Below are positions 33,363 through 45,293 of a stretch of DNA of 64,000 nucleotides, piece by piece. The translations under genes and the position numbers were made by a program. The notes under the pieces are model-generated. The model saw only the letters and a program-made list of their open reading frames with translations, was not told the origin of the DNA and searched no databases. Source of the DNA: Tritrichomonas musculus (lineage: Eukaryota > Parabasalia > Tritrichomonadida > Tritrichomonadidae). The DNA lies in the NCBI GenBank assembly GCA_039105265.1, contig JAPFFF010000002.1, positions 9,238,001 through 9,302,000 of the forward strand, in the 5' to 3' direction. Each line of letters begins with the position of its first letter. The first letter of the stretch is position 1.

Positions 33363-35293
33363 TTTAACTTACAAAGAATGATTGAAGATTATATGATTAT
33401 ATTACAATGCACAATTCTTTAAAAAAGTTTTCTAATGAAAAACTATTCTTTTTTTTTTTTTTTTTTGTCTTTAAATTATCAAAAAGTTTTTCCTATTTAT
33501 TTAAAATTTGAAAGAATTATTTTGCAAGTAAACAGTTATATCTCAATAATACAGCTGTATCACAAGAATTAAAAGTTTTTAATGCATCGAAATTTTATCA
33601 AACACTTCGATTAATAATCAAAATAAGAGTAGATGCAATTCAAGGGAATTTTATTCTCAAAAAGTTTGTTTTCCTTAGGTTTATGCAATTTTGTTGAGAG
33701 AATTGAACCTGCCTTTCATTTTTAATTCTCATGAAAAATAATAGGTATGCTATAATTGATATAATTGGAAGTCATCCTGACGAAATGGAATCTTCAAAAA
33801 TAAATAACGGCTATAAATTTGGTGATTTATATCTTCGACAAGAAGGATTACTTGTCCATTGAAAATAAATACAAGTTTATTCATTAATATCAAAAGATCA
33901 AATAAATAAACAGGTTTTCATTTTCCCGTACCATTCAAAAAATTGAATGAAATTCATAAAATTATTTTTAATTTTCTATGAAATTGCAACAAAGAAAATT
34001 GAGATTTTTATTTTTTTAATAAAAAAAATAATCATTTAAAAAATGAAAGATTATTTATATAAATTGAAAGACAAAAATAAATCTCACAAAATATTATTTG
34101 AAATTTTGGATAAGAAAATAAGAAAAGTAGCATATTTCTCAGTACATATCCTTATATTTGCCTTTGCAATGAAAAATATGATTATAAATAGTAATGAAAA
34201 ACATATTTTTTTTTATATTATAATTTTTTTTTTTTTTTTTTTTTTTTTTTTGCCTCAAATGTATGAGTGGCGGCTTTTTGATAATTGCTTGATTGGTAAA
34301 TTTTGATAATTGATGAAAATTGAGGATTTTTGTATATTGTTGAAATTTTACGAATTAAAAAAAATACTGTTGAAAAATAGATTGAAAATCATTGAATACT
34401 GAGAATTAGCAATACTTAGTAGGCATTCATTATAATAAAATGTGTGAAATTTGGTTATAAAAAATAAAAAATGATCAATTGGAATGGAATTTGAACATTG
34501 CTAACTTTTAACTGAATTTGATCGTATTTAATTGAACCGATGCACATTTTTATTGGAGTAAATTACATATTTTAATAAATCTGATATTTTGGATTTTTCG
34601 AACTTGGAAATACGAATTTAAAGGCACTAACATAATATTTGAACCAACTGCAATTGAATTTCCCTTTTTAGGTTTCAGACTGACTGCTGGGCTATGATAA
34701 AGCTTACTTAATTCAAAATTTTGAGTTATGAATTTTAGTTTTCAATAGATTATCAATTTTCACTGTATAAAATAAAAAAAAAATTTGAAAAAGGCTCTGA
34801 AAATTGAATGGTACGGAAATTTGTATATCAGTTTACAAATTACTTTTAAAATTTGATCTTGATTTTTTGCTCAAATATTTTTTTTATGTATTTAATATGT
34901 ATTTATTCATTTCCAATATTTGTTAAAAATAAAATAAATTGATTTTTATTATATTTTAAATCATTTTAAAAAGTTAGTTTATACGCCAATTATCAATTTA
35001 ATATTTCATAAATTAAATGATTGAATAATATTCAATGAATATAATCGTTTTTATAATTCAATGTTAATTTGTCAATTTTTTCAATTTATAAATATTGTTA
35101 GTAATTAATATTTTTTTTTATTATTTTTAACAAATATATCATTATATATTTTAATATTACAATTATATTTGATATTAATTGATTTAATCTTATTTAGAAA
35201 AAGATATATGAGTTCATTTTAAGGTTTTATTTTTAAAAATTATGAATAATTATTGAAAAAGTTCAAATTCCAACTTTACCTTTCAGTTACAAT
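33363..35293. other. Spacer between kinase copies 1 and 2
   Basis: About 1.9 kb of AT-rich DNA with long T runs (about 33450 and 34220-34250). It is nearly identical to the next two spacers. The frame at 34043-34306 is interrupted by a stop in the other copies and runs through a T run, so it is not a gene. The bases just before the ATG (CAACTTTACC, then GTTACAAT) are shared by all copies and may hold the core promoter. Confidence 0.6.
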
Positions 35294-38200
35294 ATGTCTA
35301 ACGAAAACGAAGTAATTGATTTAAGCCAGTTCACTGTCAAAGATAAAATTGGTGGAGGGTATTTTTCCCAAGTCTCCATTATTGAAGATAAAGATACAAA
35401 ACAAATCTATGCGGCGAAATTTTTTACAAAAATCCCAGAAAACAAAACCCAATCAGATATGCTGTATGTTAGTCGAGAAGTTAACTTTGGAGCAGGAATG
35501 AACCATCCTTCTATAATTAAATTTATTGGGTACTCCCCAAAAAACTTTGAAAACGAAGATAAACCCATAATTATCACGGAATACTGCAAGAATGGGAGCC
35601 TTTATAATTTTATCCAAGAACAAAACAAATATCCTGAACTTTTGACTGATACAAAGAAATTAATTATAATTTATGGCATAGCTGCTGGTATGAAATATCT
35701 ACACTCGAACAACATCTTACATAGAGACCTCAAACCAGAAAACATCCTTTTAGACGATCGTTTACTACCGAAAATAGCCGATTTTGGCTTGATCAAAATG
35801 GAATCAATGAATGATCTCTCGAACTACATTCAATCGACAGATGGAATGAAAGGGACAGCTCTTTATCAACCACGAGAAGCCATAAGTTATGGCTCACAAA
35901 ACCCAAAGACAGATGTCTACTCATTCGCACTCATCGTGTATTATATCATGACATCAATTGTTCCTTTTTCAGATGTCCGTGACAAATTTACGGTCAAATT
36001 AATCGATGGCTATCGTCCTGAATTTAAAAGTCCAATTAACGAATCATACAAAAAATTTATTGAGGAATGTTGGGCACAAGAACCAAATGATCGTCCTCCT
36101 TTTGATGAAATTGTGGAGCTTCTTAAAAAACCGGAATTCATCACAGAAAAAGTTAACAAAGAAGATTATTTGAGCTATGTAAAATACATTGAAGATTACC
36201 AGAGTTCTTTTGATGCTAAGAAAAAAATTGTAGACCTTGAAGATTACATTCCAGAAGCGAGTGCAAGCTTTGCAAGAATTGATATTGCGAGATATGTTGA
36301 AGAACCAAAGAAAACTATTCTATCATCGATTAGAAAAAGGCTCGGAATTGAACAAGAGAAGCTCTTTCCATTCTCAGAATTCAACAAGTTATGTGATTCT
36401 TGTAAAAAATTAGTTACTGAAGCAGAAAATGATCCAGATAAGCAATTCATAATAGCAAAGAACTTGCATGATGGAACGAGTAAATTCCCTAAAAACATCG
36501 AAATTTCTGTCAGATATTTGGAACGTTCAACAGAGAAAGGGAACATTGATTCAACGATTTTCTTAAGCCGTTTGTTAATTGAAGGAAACGTTGTATCTCA
36601 AGATATTCCAAGAGCAAAGAAATATCTCAACAAGCTCATTATGAATAACAAGGAAGCCTTCGATCTTTATAAGCAAATCATTATATTGGAAAAGAATCCT
36701 TCAGAATCAGCGAAATATTTTGAAATTGGAGCGGAGAAAGGTTACGAAGAATGCGAATTTAGATATGCAGAAATTTTATTTAAAAATGGGGGACCTCGTA
36801 ACATTGAAAGATCTTTAAAATACTTGATTGAATCAAAAGATAAAGGCTTTCTACCAAGCAAATTGTTCCTAAATGCATTAAACTACATGAATGATAATCA
36901 ATCATTCGTTCAACTTGATTCGAGACATCAACACTTCATAATTAAAAAAATTGTTGAGTTTAACAAAAAGAACACAGAGAAAGATCAATTTTCACCGAAT
37001 AAAGCAATCGACATTGGCTACCGATTTACACAAAAGTATTTTAAATCATTTGAATCATCTGATTTCATTAATGTTTTGAATTCATTTGAATCTGTTTCAA
37101 TTGAAATTCAGTATCCATCAAAATTTTATGAAAATGTATTCAAAACGATATCAGAAGTCAAAGAAAAATACATTCCAAGACTTAATCTAAATATTTTTAT
37201 TTCAGGAGTTGATCAAATATCAAATAAATTTGGTCCCAATTTATTGATAAATACTGTTAGAATTGGATCGTCTGTTCAAGAAATTTTTTCATCAGTATTT
37301 GAAAAATGTTGTTCTATTTCTGAAATTACGATTCCTTCTTCTGTAACGAAAATTGGGGATGATGCTTTTCATGATTGTGTTTTATTAAAGCAAATAACAA
37401 TACCTTCATCAGTGACTAGTATTGGATATAATGCATTTTGTGGCTGCAAGTCACTTGTCCAAATCACATTGCCTTCTTCTTTAACTGATATTAAAGAGAA
37501 CACATTTAGAAATTGCACATCTTTGGTGCAAGTAACAATTCCTTCCTCTGTGAATAATATTGGACCAGGATCCTTCAGAAAATGTATTTCTTTGAAAGAA
37601 ATTTTGATTCCATCATCAGTCAAAGTAATTGAAAACAGCGCCTTCATGGATTGTTCGTCATTGACAGAAATAACGTTGCCTTCTTCTATAACCAAAATTG
37701 GGGATTACACATTTAATAAATGTACATCGTTAACCAAAATTTCTATTCCTTCTTCAGTAACTGAAATTGGAGTTCATGCTTTTGGTAAATGTTCATCAAT
37801 GACGGAAATCTCTCTTCCTTCTTCAATGACCGAAATAAAAAGCATATCATTTGATGGATGTTTGTCATTAGAACAATTTTCAATGCCAACATCTGTTACA
37901 AAGATTGGAAACATTTCATTTGATGGATGCTCCTCGCTTACACAAATACCAATTCCTACTTCTGTTAAAGAAATTGGATACATGTCTTTAACGATGTGTT
38001 CAAATTTAACACGAATATCAATTCCTTCTTCAGTTGTGAAAATAGGAAGTCTTTCTTTTGTTTCTTGTTCTTCATTGGCACAGATTTCACTTCCTTCTTC
38101 TATTCGTGAAATTGGATATATTTCATTAGCCATTTGTTCATCTTTGGAACAACTAACTATACCATCTTCTGTTAGCAAAATTGAGAATATTTCATTAGAT

Positions 38201-39328
38201 GGATGTTCATCATTAAGGGAAATATCAATTCCTTCTTCAGTTAAAGAAATTGGCGAACTTCATTTAATTAAATGCTCGTCTTTAGTTGAAATTATAATTC
38301 CTTCTTCTTCGAAAGTTGGAAGTATTTGTTTTCATGAATGTTCATCATTAATTGAAGTATCATTACCTTCTTCCATTGATATAATTTGTGAACATTGCTT
38401 TGATTCATGCTCATCATTGAAACAAATTGAAATTCCTTCGAGTGTGACTCTTATTGGTAATTATGCATTCAATAAATGTTCATCATTGACTAAAATATGG
38501 ATTCCAAAGTCAGTTAAAGAAATTAAAGATAGGGCATTCGATGGATGCGTTGAATTAAAGGAAATCATAATTCCTCTTTCAGTCACAAAGATTGGCGACC
38601 TTTGTTTTAATGGATGCTCTTTATTAACGAAAATGACAATTCCTTCTTCAGTCAGGAAGATTGGGAACCTTTCATTTGATGGATGCTCGTCATTAAAAAA
38701 AATCGAAATTTCGAAATTGGTTACCAAAATCGGACGTATTTCATTTAATGGATGCTCATCATTGAAAGAAATATCAATTCCAAAATCTGTTAAAGTAATT
38801 CATGCAAAATCTTTCAAAGGATGCACATCATTGGCACAAATCTGCATCCCTTCTTCTATTCCATTGGACAAACAAGATTCTATCACCAGATACACTCTTG
38901 CGCAAAATTTGATGTCTCTTTCAGTAACTTCAATCAAAGAATATGCTTTCTCAGAATGTACATCGTTAATACAGATAAAACTTCCTTCTTCTTTGGTTGA
39001 AATTGCCGAGTATGCTTTCGAAGGATGTTCATCATTAAAACATGTGCTATTTGCATCTCCATATTATTTAGTGTCAATTGGGAAAAATGCTTTTTGTGGA
39101 TGCTCATCATTAAAAGAAATATCTATTCCTTCATCTGTTGATGATATTGGAGATTATGCATTTGTCAAATGCTCTTCATTAACCAAAATCGAAATTCTTT
39201 CATCAACCGCAGAAATTGGTTCTGGTGTTTTTGATGAATGCTCTTCTTTGAGAGAAATATCAATTCCTTCGGAATTTCAAAAACCCATCAATTTCGTCTC
39301 TTCGAATGTCAAAATTAATATCATTTAG
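35294..39328 (+). CDS. Kinase-Sel1-BspA LRR fusion protein, copy 2
   Basis: 1344 aa with the same layout as copy 1: kinase 11-280, Sel1-like 380-535, BspA LRRs 656-1330. The glycine loop reads GGGYFSQV, and the activation region reads GMKGTALYQPREAISYGSQN, then DVRDKFTVKLIDGYRPEF, shared with copies 3 and 4. At residues 268-277 it reads PPFDEIVELL like copy 1, not PSFDDIVKLL as in copies 3 and 4, so it is mosaic between the two types. All catalytic residues are kept. In the LRR part it shares TSLIQIKL with copy 3. Probably an active cytosolic kinase; the LRR ligand is unknown. Confidence 0.93.
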   Translation: MSNENEVIDLSQFTVKDKIGGGYFSQVSIIEDKDTKQIYAAKFFTKIPENKTQSDMLYVSREVNFGAGMNHPSIIKFIGYSPKNFENEDKPIIITEYCKNGSLYNFIQEQNKYPELLTDTKKLIIIYGIAAGMKYLHSNNILHRDLKPENILLDDRLLPKIADFGLIKMESMNDLSNYIQSTDGMKGTALYQPREAISYGSQNPKTDVYSFALIVYYIMTSIVPFSDVRDKFTVKLIDGYRPEFKSPINESYKKFIEECWAQEPNDRPPFDEIVELLKKPEFITEKVNKEDYLSYVKYIEDYQSSFDAKKKIVDLEDYIPEASASFARIDIARYVEEPKKTILSSIRKRLGIEQEKLFPFSEFNKLCDSCKKLVTEAENDPDKQFIIAKNLHDGTSKFPKNIEISVRYLERSTEKGNIDSTIFLSRLLIEGNVVSQDIPRAKKYLNKLIMNNKEAFDLYKQIIILEKNPSESAKYFEIGAEKGYEECEFRYAEILFKNGGPRNIERSLKYLIESKDKGFLPSKLFLNALNYMNDNQSFVQLDSRHQHFIIKKIVEFNKKNTEKDQFSPNKAIDIGYRFTQKYFKSFESSDFINVLNSFESVSIEIQYPSKFYENVFKTISEVKEKYIPRLNLNIFISGVDQISNKFGPNLLINTVRIGSSVQEIFSSVFEKCCSISEITIPSSVTKIGDDAFHDCVLLKQITIPSSVTSIGYNAFCGCKSLVQITLPSSLTDIKENTFRNCTSLVQVTIPSSVNNIGPGSFRKCISLKEILIPSSVKVIENSAFMDCSSLTEITLPSSITKIGDYTFNKCTSLTKISIPSSVTEIGVHAFGKCSSMTEISLPSSMTEIKSISFDGCLSLEQFSMPTSVTKIGNISFDGCSSLTQIPIPTSVKEIGYMSLTMCSNLTRISIPSSVVKIGSLSFVSCSSLAQISLPSSIREIGYISLAICSSLEQLTIPSSVSKIENISLDGCSSLREISIPSSVKEIGELHLIKCSSLVEIIIPSSSKVGSICFHECSSLIEVSLPSSIDIICEHCFDSCSSLKQIEIPSSVTLIGNYAFNKCSSLTKIWIPKSVKEIKDRAFDGCVELKEIIIPLSVTKIGDLCFNGCSLLTKMTIPSSVRKIGNLSFDGCSSLKKIEISKLVTKIGRISFNGCSSLKEISIPKSVKVIHAKSFKGCTSLAQICIPSSIPLDKQDSITRYTLAQNLMSLSVTSIKEYAFSECTSLIQIKLPSSLVEIAEYAFEGCSSLKHVLFASPYYLVSIGKNAFCGCSSLKEISIPSSVDDIGDYAFVKCSSLTKIEILSSTAEIGSGVFDECSSLREISIPSEFQKPINFVSSNVKINII

Positions 39329-41258
39329 TTTAACTTACAAAGAATGATTGAAGATTATATGATTATATTACAATGCACAATTCTTTAAAAAAGTTTTCTA
39401 ATGAAAAACTATTCTTTTTTTTTTTTTTTTTTGTCTTTAAATTATCAAAAAGTTTTTCCTATTTATTTAAAATTTGAAAGAATTATTTTGCAAGTAAACA
39501 GTTATATCTCAATAATACAGCTGTATCACAAGAATTAAAAGTTTTTAATGCATCGAAATTTTATCAAACACTTCGATTAATAATCAAAATAAGAGTAGAT
39601 GCAATTCAAGAGAATTTTATTCTCAAAAAGTTTGTTTTCCTTAGGTTTATGCAATTTTGTTGAGAGAATTGAACCTGCCTTTCATTTTTAATTCTCATGA
39701 AAAATAATAGGTATGCTATAATTGATATAATTGGAAGTCATCCTGACGAAATGGAATCTTCAAAAATAAATAACGGCTATAAATTTGGTGATTTATATCT
39801 TCGACAAGAAGGATTACTTGTCCATTGAAAATAAATACAAGTTTATTCATTAATATCAAAAGATCAAATAAATAAACAGGTTTTCATTTTCCCGTACCAT
39901 TCAAAAAATTGAATGAAATTCATAAAATTATTTTAATTTTCTATGAAATTGCAACAAAGAAAATTGAGATTTTTATTTTTTTAATAAAAAAAATAATCAT
40001 TTAAAAAATGAAAGATTATTTATATAAATTGAAAGACAAAAATAAATCTCACAAAATATTATTTGAAATTTTGGATAAGTAAATAAGAAAAGTAGCATAT
40101 TTCTCAGTACATATCCTTATATTTGCCTTTGCAATGAAAAATATGATTATAAATAGTAATGAAAAACATATTTTTTTTTATATTATAATTTTTTTTTTTT
40201 TTTTTTTTTTTTTTTTGCCTCAAATGTATGAGTGGCGGCTTTTTGATAATTGCTTGATTGGTAAATTTTGATAATTGATGAAAATTGAGGATTTTTGTAT
40301 ATTGTTGAAATTTTACGAATTAAAAAAAATACTGTTGAAAAATAGATTGAAAATCATTGAATACTGAGAATTAGCAATACTTAGTAGGCATTCATTATAA
40401 TAAAATGTGTGAAATTTGGTTATAAAAAATAAAAAATGATCAATTGGAATGGAATTTGAACATTGCTAACTTTTAACTGAATTTGATCGTATTTAATTGA
40501 ACCGATGCACATTTTTATTGGAGTAAATTACATATTTTAATAAATCTGATATTTTGGATTTTTCGAACTTGGAAATACGAATTTAAAGGCACTAACATAA
40601 TATTTGAACCAACTGCAATTGAATTTCCCTTTTTAGGTTTCAGACTGACTGCTGGGCTATGATAAAGCTTACTTAATTCAAAATTTTGAGTTATGAATTT
40701 TAGTTTTCAATAGATTATCAATTTTCACTGTATAAAATAAAAAAAAAATTTGAAAAAGGCTCTGAAAATTGAATGGTACGGAAATTTGTATATCAGTTTA
40801 CAAATTACTTTTAAAATTTGATCTTGATTTTTTGCTCAAATATTTTTTTTATGTATTTAATATGTATTTATTCATTTCCAATATTTGTTAAAAATAAAAT
40901 AAATTGATTTTTATTATATTTTAAATCATTTTAAAAAGTTAGTTTATACGCCAATTATCAATTTAATATTTCATAAATTAAATGATTGAATAATATTCAA
41001 TGAATATAATCGTTTTTATAATTCAATGTTAATTTGTCAATTTTTTCAATTTATAAATATTGTTAGTAATTAATATTTTTTTTTATTATTTTTAACAAAT
41101 ATATCATTATATATTTTAATATTACAATTATATTTGATATTAATTGATTTAATCTTATTTAGAAAAAGATATATGAGTTCATTTTAAGGTTTTATTTTTA
41201 AAAATTATGAATAATTATTGAAAAAGTTCAAATTCCAACTTTACCTTTCAGTTACAAT
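39329..41258. other. Spacer between kinase copies 2 and 3
   Basis: Near-identical to the spacer at 33363, with small differences (for example a stop replacing a Lys codon near 40080 in the spurious frame). No gene is seen. It contains the upstream region of copy 3. Confidence 0.6.
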
Positions 41259-44200
41259 ATGTCTAACGAAAACGAAGTAATTGATTTAAGCCAGTTCACT
41301 GTCAAAGATAAAATTGGTGGAGGGTATTTTTCCCAAGTCTCCATTATTGAAGATAAAGATACAAAACAAATCTATGCGGCGAAATTTTTTACAAAAATCC
41401 CAGAAAACAAAACCCAATCAGATATGCTGTATGTTAGTCGAGAAGTTAACTTTGGAGCAGGAATGAACCATCCTTCTATAATTAAATTTATTGGGTACTC
41501 CCCAAAAAACTTTGAAAACGAAGATAAACCCATAATTATCACGGAATACTGCAAGAATGGGAGCCTTTATAATTTTATCCAAGAACAAAACAAATATCCT
41601 GAACTTTTGACTGATACAAAGAAATTAATTATAATTTATGGCATAGCTGCTGGTATGAAATATCTACACTCGAACAACATCTTACATAGAGACCTCAAAC
41701 CAGAAAACATCCTTTTAGACGACCGTTTACTACCGAAAATAGCCGATTTTGGCTTGATCAAAATGGAATCAATGAATGATCTCTCGAACTACATTCAATC
41801 GACAGATGGAATGAAAGGGACAGCTCTTTATCAACCACGAGAAGCCATAAGTTATGGCTCACAAAACCCAAAGACAGATGTCTACTCATTCGCACTCATC
41901 GTGTATTATATCATGACATCAATTGTTCCTTTTTCAGATGTCCGTGACAAATTTACGGTCAAATTAATCGATGGCTATCGTCCTGAATTTAAAAGTCCAA
42001 TTAACGAATCATACAAAAAATTTATTGAGGAATGTTGGGCACAAGAACCAAATGATCGTCCTTCTTTTGATGATATTGTGAAGCTTCTTAAAAAACCGGA
42101 ATTCATCACAGAAAAAGTTAACAAAGAAGATTATTTGAGCTATGTAAAATACATTGAAGATTACCAGAGTTCTTTTGATGCTAAGAAAAAAATTGTAGAC
42201 CTTGAAGATTACATTCCAGAAGCGAGTGCAAGCTTTGCAAGAATTGATATTGCGAGATATGTTGAAGAACCAAAGAAAACTATTCTATCATCGATTAGAA
42301 AAAGGCTCGGAATTGAACAAGAGAAGCTCTTTCCATTCTCAGAATTCAACAAGTTATGTGATTCTTGTAAAAAATTAGTTACTGAAGCAGAAAATGATCC
42401 AGATAAGCAATTCATAATAGCAAAGAACTTGCATGATGGAACGAGTAAATTCCCTAAAAACATCGAAATTTCTGTCAGATATTTGGAACGTTCAACAGAG
42501 AAAGGGAACATTGATTCAACGATTTTCTTAAGCCGTTTGTTAATTGAAGGAAACGTTGTATCTCAAGATATTCCAAGAGCAAAGAAATATCTCAACAAGC
42601 TCATTATGAATAACAAGGAAGCCTTCGATCTTTATAAGCAAATCATTATATTGGAAAAGAATCCTTCAGAATCAGCGAAATATTTTGAAATTGGAGCGGA
42701 GAAAGGTTACGAAGAATGCGAATTTAGATATGCAGAAATTTTATTTAAAAATGGGGGACCTCGTAACATTGAAAGATCTTTAAAATACTTGATTGAATCA
42801 AAAGATAAAGGCTTTCTACCAAGCAAATTGTTCCTAAATGCATTAAACTACATGAATGATAATCAATCATTCGTTCAACTTGATTCGAGACATCAACACT
42901 TCATAATTAAAAAAATTGTTGAGTTTAACAAAAAGAACACAGAGAAAGATCAATTTTCACCGAATAAAGCAATCGACATTGGCTACCGATTTACACAAAA
43001 GTATTTTAAATCATTTGAATCATCTGATTTCATTAATGTTTTGAATTCATTTGAATCTGTTTCAATTGAAATTCAGTATCCATCAAAATTTTATGAAAAT
43101 GTATTCAAAACGATATCAGAAGTCAAAGAAAAATACATTCCAAGACTTAATCTAAATATTTTTATTTCAGGAGTTGATCAAATATCAAATAAATTTGGTC
43201 CCAATTTATTGATAAATACTGTTAGAATTGGATCGTCTGTTCAAGAAATTTTTTCATCAGTATTTGAAAAATGTTGTTCTATTTCTGAAATTACGATTCC
43301 TTCTTCTGTAACGAAAATTGGGGATGATGCTTTTCATGATTGTGTTTTATTAAAGCAAATAACAATACCTTCATCAGTGACTAGTATTGGATATAATGCA
43401 TTTTGTGGCTGCAAGTCACTTGTCCAAATCACATTGCCTTCTTCTTTAACTGATATTAAAGAGAACACATTTAGAAATTGCACATCTTTGGTGCAAGTAA
43501 CAATTCCTTCCTCTGTGAATAATATTGGACCAGGATCCTTCAGAAAATGTATTTCTTTGAAAGAAATTTTGATTCCATCATCAGTCAAAGTAATTGAAAA
43601 CAGCGCCTTCATGGATTGTTCGTCATTGACAGAAATAACGTTGCCTTCTTCTATAACCAAAATTGGGGATTACACATTTAATAAATGTACATCGTTAACC
43701 AAAATTTCTATTCCTTCTTCAGTAACTGAAATTGGAGTTCATGCTTTTGGTAAATGTTCATCAATGACGGAAATCTCTCTTCCTTCTTCAATGACCGAAA
43801 TAAAAAGCATATCATTTGATGGATGTTTGTCATTAGAACAATTTTCAATGCCAACATCTGTTACAAAGATTGGAAACATTTCATTTGATGGATGCTCCTC
43901 GCTTACACAAATACCAATTCCTACTTCTGTTAAAGAAATTGGATACATGTCTTTAACGATGTGTTCAAATTTAACACGAATATCAATTCCTTCTTCAGTT
44001 GTGAAAATAGGAAGTCTTTCTTTTGTTTCTTGTTCTTCATTGGCACAGATTTCACTTCCTTCTTCTATTCGTGAAATTGGATATATTTCATTAGCCATTT
44101 GTTCATCTTTGGAACAACTAACTATACCATCTTCTGTTAGCAAAATTGAGAATATTTCATTAGATGGATGTTCATCATTAAGGGAAATATCAATTCCTTC

Positions 44201-45293
44201 TTCAGTTAAAGAAATTGGCGAACTTCATTTAATTAAATGCTCGTCTTTAGTTGAAATTATAATTCCTTCTTCTTCGAAAGTTGGAAGTATTTGTTTTCAT
44301 GAATGTTCATCATTAATTGAAGTATCATTACCTTCTTCCATTGATATAATTTGTGAACATTGCTTTGATTCATGCTCATCATTGAAACAAATTGAAATTC
44401 CTTCGAGTGTGACTCTTATTGGTAATTATGCATTCAATAAATGTTCATCATTGACTAAAATATGGATTCCAAAGTCAGTTAAAGAAATTAAAGATAGGGC
44501 ATTCGATGGATGCGTTGAATTAAAGGAAATCATAATTCCTCTTTCAGTCACAAAGATTGGCGACCTTTGTTTTAATGGATGCTCTTTATTAACGAAAATG
44601 ACAATTCCTTCTTCAGTCAGGAAGATTGGGAACCTTTCATTTGATGGATGCTCGTCATTAAAAAAAATCGAAATTTCGAAATTGGTTACCAAAATCGGAC
44701 GTATTTCATTTAATGGATGCTCATCATTGAAAGAAATATCAATTCCAAAATCTGTTAAAGTAATTCATGCAAAATCTTTCAAAGGATGCACATCATTGGC
44801 ACAAATCTGCATCCCTTCTTCTATTCCATTGGACAAACAAGATTCTATCACCAGATACACTCTTGCGCAAAATTTGATGTCTCTTTCAGTAACTTCAATC
44901 AAAGAATATGCTTTCTCAGAATGTACATCGTTAATACAGATAAAACTTCCTTCTTCTTTGGTTGAAATTGCCGAGTATGCTTTCGAAGGATGTTCATCAT
45001 TAAAACATGTGCTATTTGCATCTCCATATTATTTAGTGTCAATTGGGAAAAATGCTTTTTGTGGATGCTCATCATTAAAAGAAATATCTATTCCTTCATC
45101 TGTTGATGATATTGGAGATTATGCATTTGTCAAATGCTCTTCATTAACCAAAATCGAAATTCTTTCATCAACCGCAGAAATTGGTTCTGGTGTTTTTGAT
45201 GAATGCTCTTCTTTGAGAGAAATATCAATTCCTTCGGAATTTCAAAAACCCATCAATTTCGTCTCTTCGAATGTCAAAATTAATATCATTTAG
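41259..45293 (+). CDS. Kinase-Sel1-BspA LRR fusion protein, copy 3
   Basis: 1344 aa, with the same three-part structure and all kinase key residues (Lys42, Glu62, HRD 143-145, DFG 163-165). It is almost identical to copy 2 but carries PSFDDIVKLL at residues 268-277, shared with copy 4. A silent change (GACCGT instead of GATCGT near 41721) is also shared with copy 4. It is therefore the closest full-length relative of the deleted copy 4. No membrane segment or signal peptide is visible. Confidence 0.93.
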   Translation: MSNENEVIDLSQFTVKDKIGGGYFSQVSIIEDKDTKQIYAAKFFTKIPENKTQSDMLYVSREVNFGAGMNHPSIIKFIGYSPKNFENEDKPIIITEYCKNGSLYNFIQEQNKYPELLTDTKKLIIIYGIAAGMKYLHSNNILHRDLKPENILLDDRLLPKIADFGLIKMESMNDLSNYIQSTDGMKGTALYQPREAISYGSQNPKTDVYSFALIVYYIMTSIVPFSDVRDKFTVKLIDGYRPEFKSPINESYKKFIEECWAQEPNDRPSFDDIVKLLKKPEFITEKVNKEDYLSYVKYIEDYQSSFDAKKKIVDLEDYIPEASASFARIDIARYVEEPKKTILSSIRKRLGIEQEKLFPFSEFNKLCDSCKKLVTEAENDPDKQFIIAKNLHDGTSKFPKNIEISVRYLERSTEKGNIDSTIFLSRLLIEGNVVSQDIPRAKKYLNKLIMNNKEAFDLYKQIIILEKNPSESAKYFEIGAEKGYEECEFRYAEILFKNGGPRNIERSLKYLIESKDKGFLPSKLFLNALNYMNDNQSFVQLDSRHQHFIIKKIVEFNKKNTEKDQFSPNKAIDIGYRFTQKYFKSFESSDFINVLNSFESVSIEIQYPSKFYENVFKTISEVKEKYIPRLNLNIFISGVDQISNKFGPNLLINTVRIGSSVQEIFSSVFEKCCSISEITIPSSVTKIGDDAFHDCVLLKQITIPSSVTSIGYNAFCGCKSLVQITLPSSLTDIKENTFRNCTSLVQVTIPSSVNNIGPGSFRKCISLKEILIPSSVKVIENSAFMDCSSLTEITLPSSITKIGDYTFNKCTSLTKISIPSSVTEIGVHAFGKCSSMTEISLPSSMTEIKSISFDGCLSLEQFSMPTSVTKIGNISFDGCSSLTQIPIPTSVKEIGYMSLTMCSNLTRISIPSSVVKIGSLSFVSCSSLAQISLPSSIREIGYISLAICSSLEQLTIPSSVSKIENISLDGCSSLREISIPSSVKEIGELHLIKCSSLVEIIIPSSSKVGSICFHECSSLIEVSLPSSIDIICEHCFDSCSSLKQIEIPSSVTLIGNYAFNKCSSLTKIWIPKSVKEIKDRAFDGCVELKEIIIPLSVTKIGDLCFNGCSLLTKMTIPSSVRKIGNLSFDGCSSLKKIEISKLVTKIGRISFNGCSSLKEISIPKSVKVIHAKSFKGCTSLAQICIPSSIPLDKQDSITRYTLAQNLMSLSVTSIKEYAFSECTSLIQIKLPSSLVEIAEYAFEGCSSLKHVLFASPYYLVSIGKNAFCGCSSLKEISIPSSVDDIGDYAFVKCSSLTKIEILSSTAEIGSGVFDECSSLREISIPSEFQKPINFVSSNVKINII

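Noticed and set aside
33705-33725. tRNA T-arm-like sequence (complement GGCAGGTTCAATTC) in the spacers
   Set aside because: The stem bases do not pair and no other tRNA arms can be drawn.
34043-34306. Open frame in the first array spacer
   Set aside because: It runs through a T run, is low-complexity, and is interrupted by a stop in the otherwise identical spacers.
29328-45293. Array as an assembly duplication artefact
   Set aside because: Copies carry distinct coding and spacer differences and slightly different unit lengths, so simple duplication of one sequence by the assembler is unlikely.
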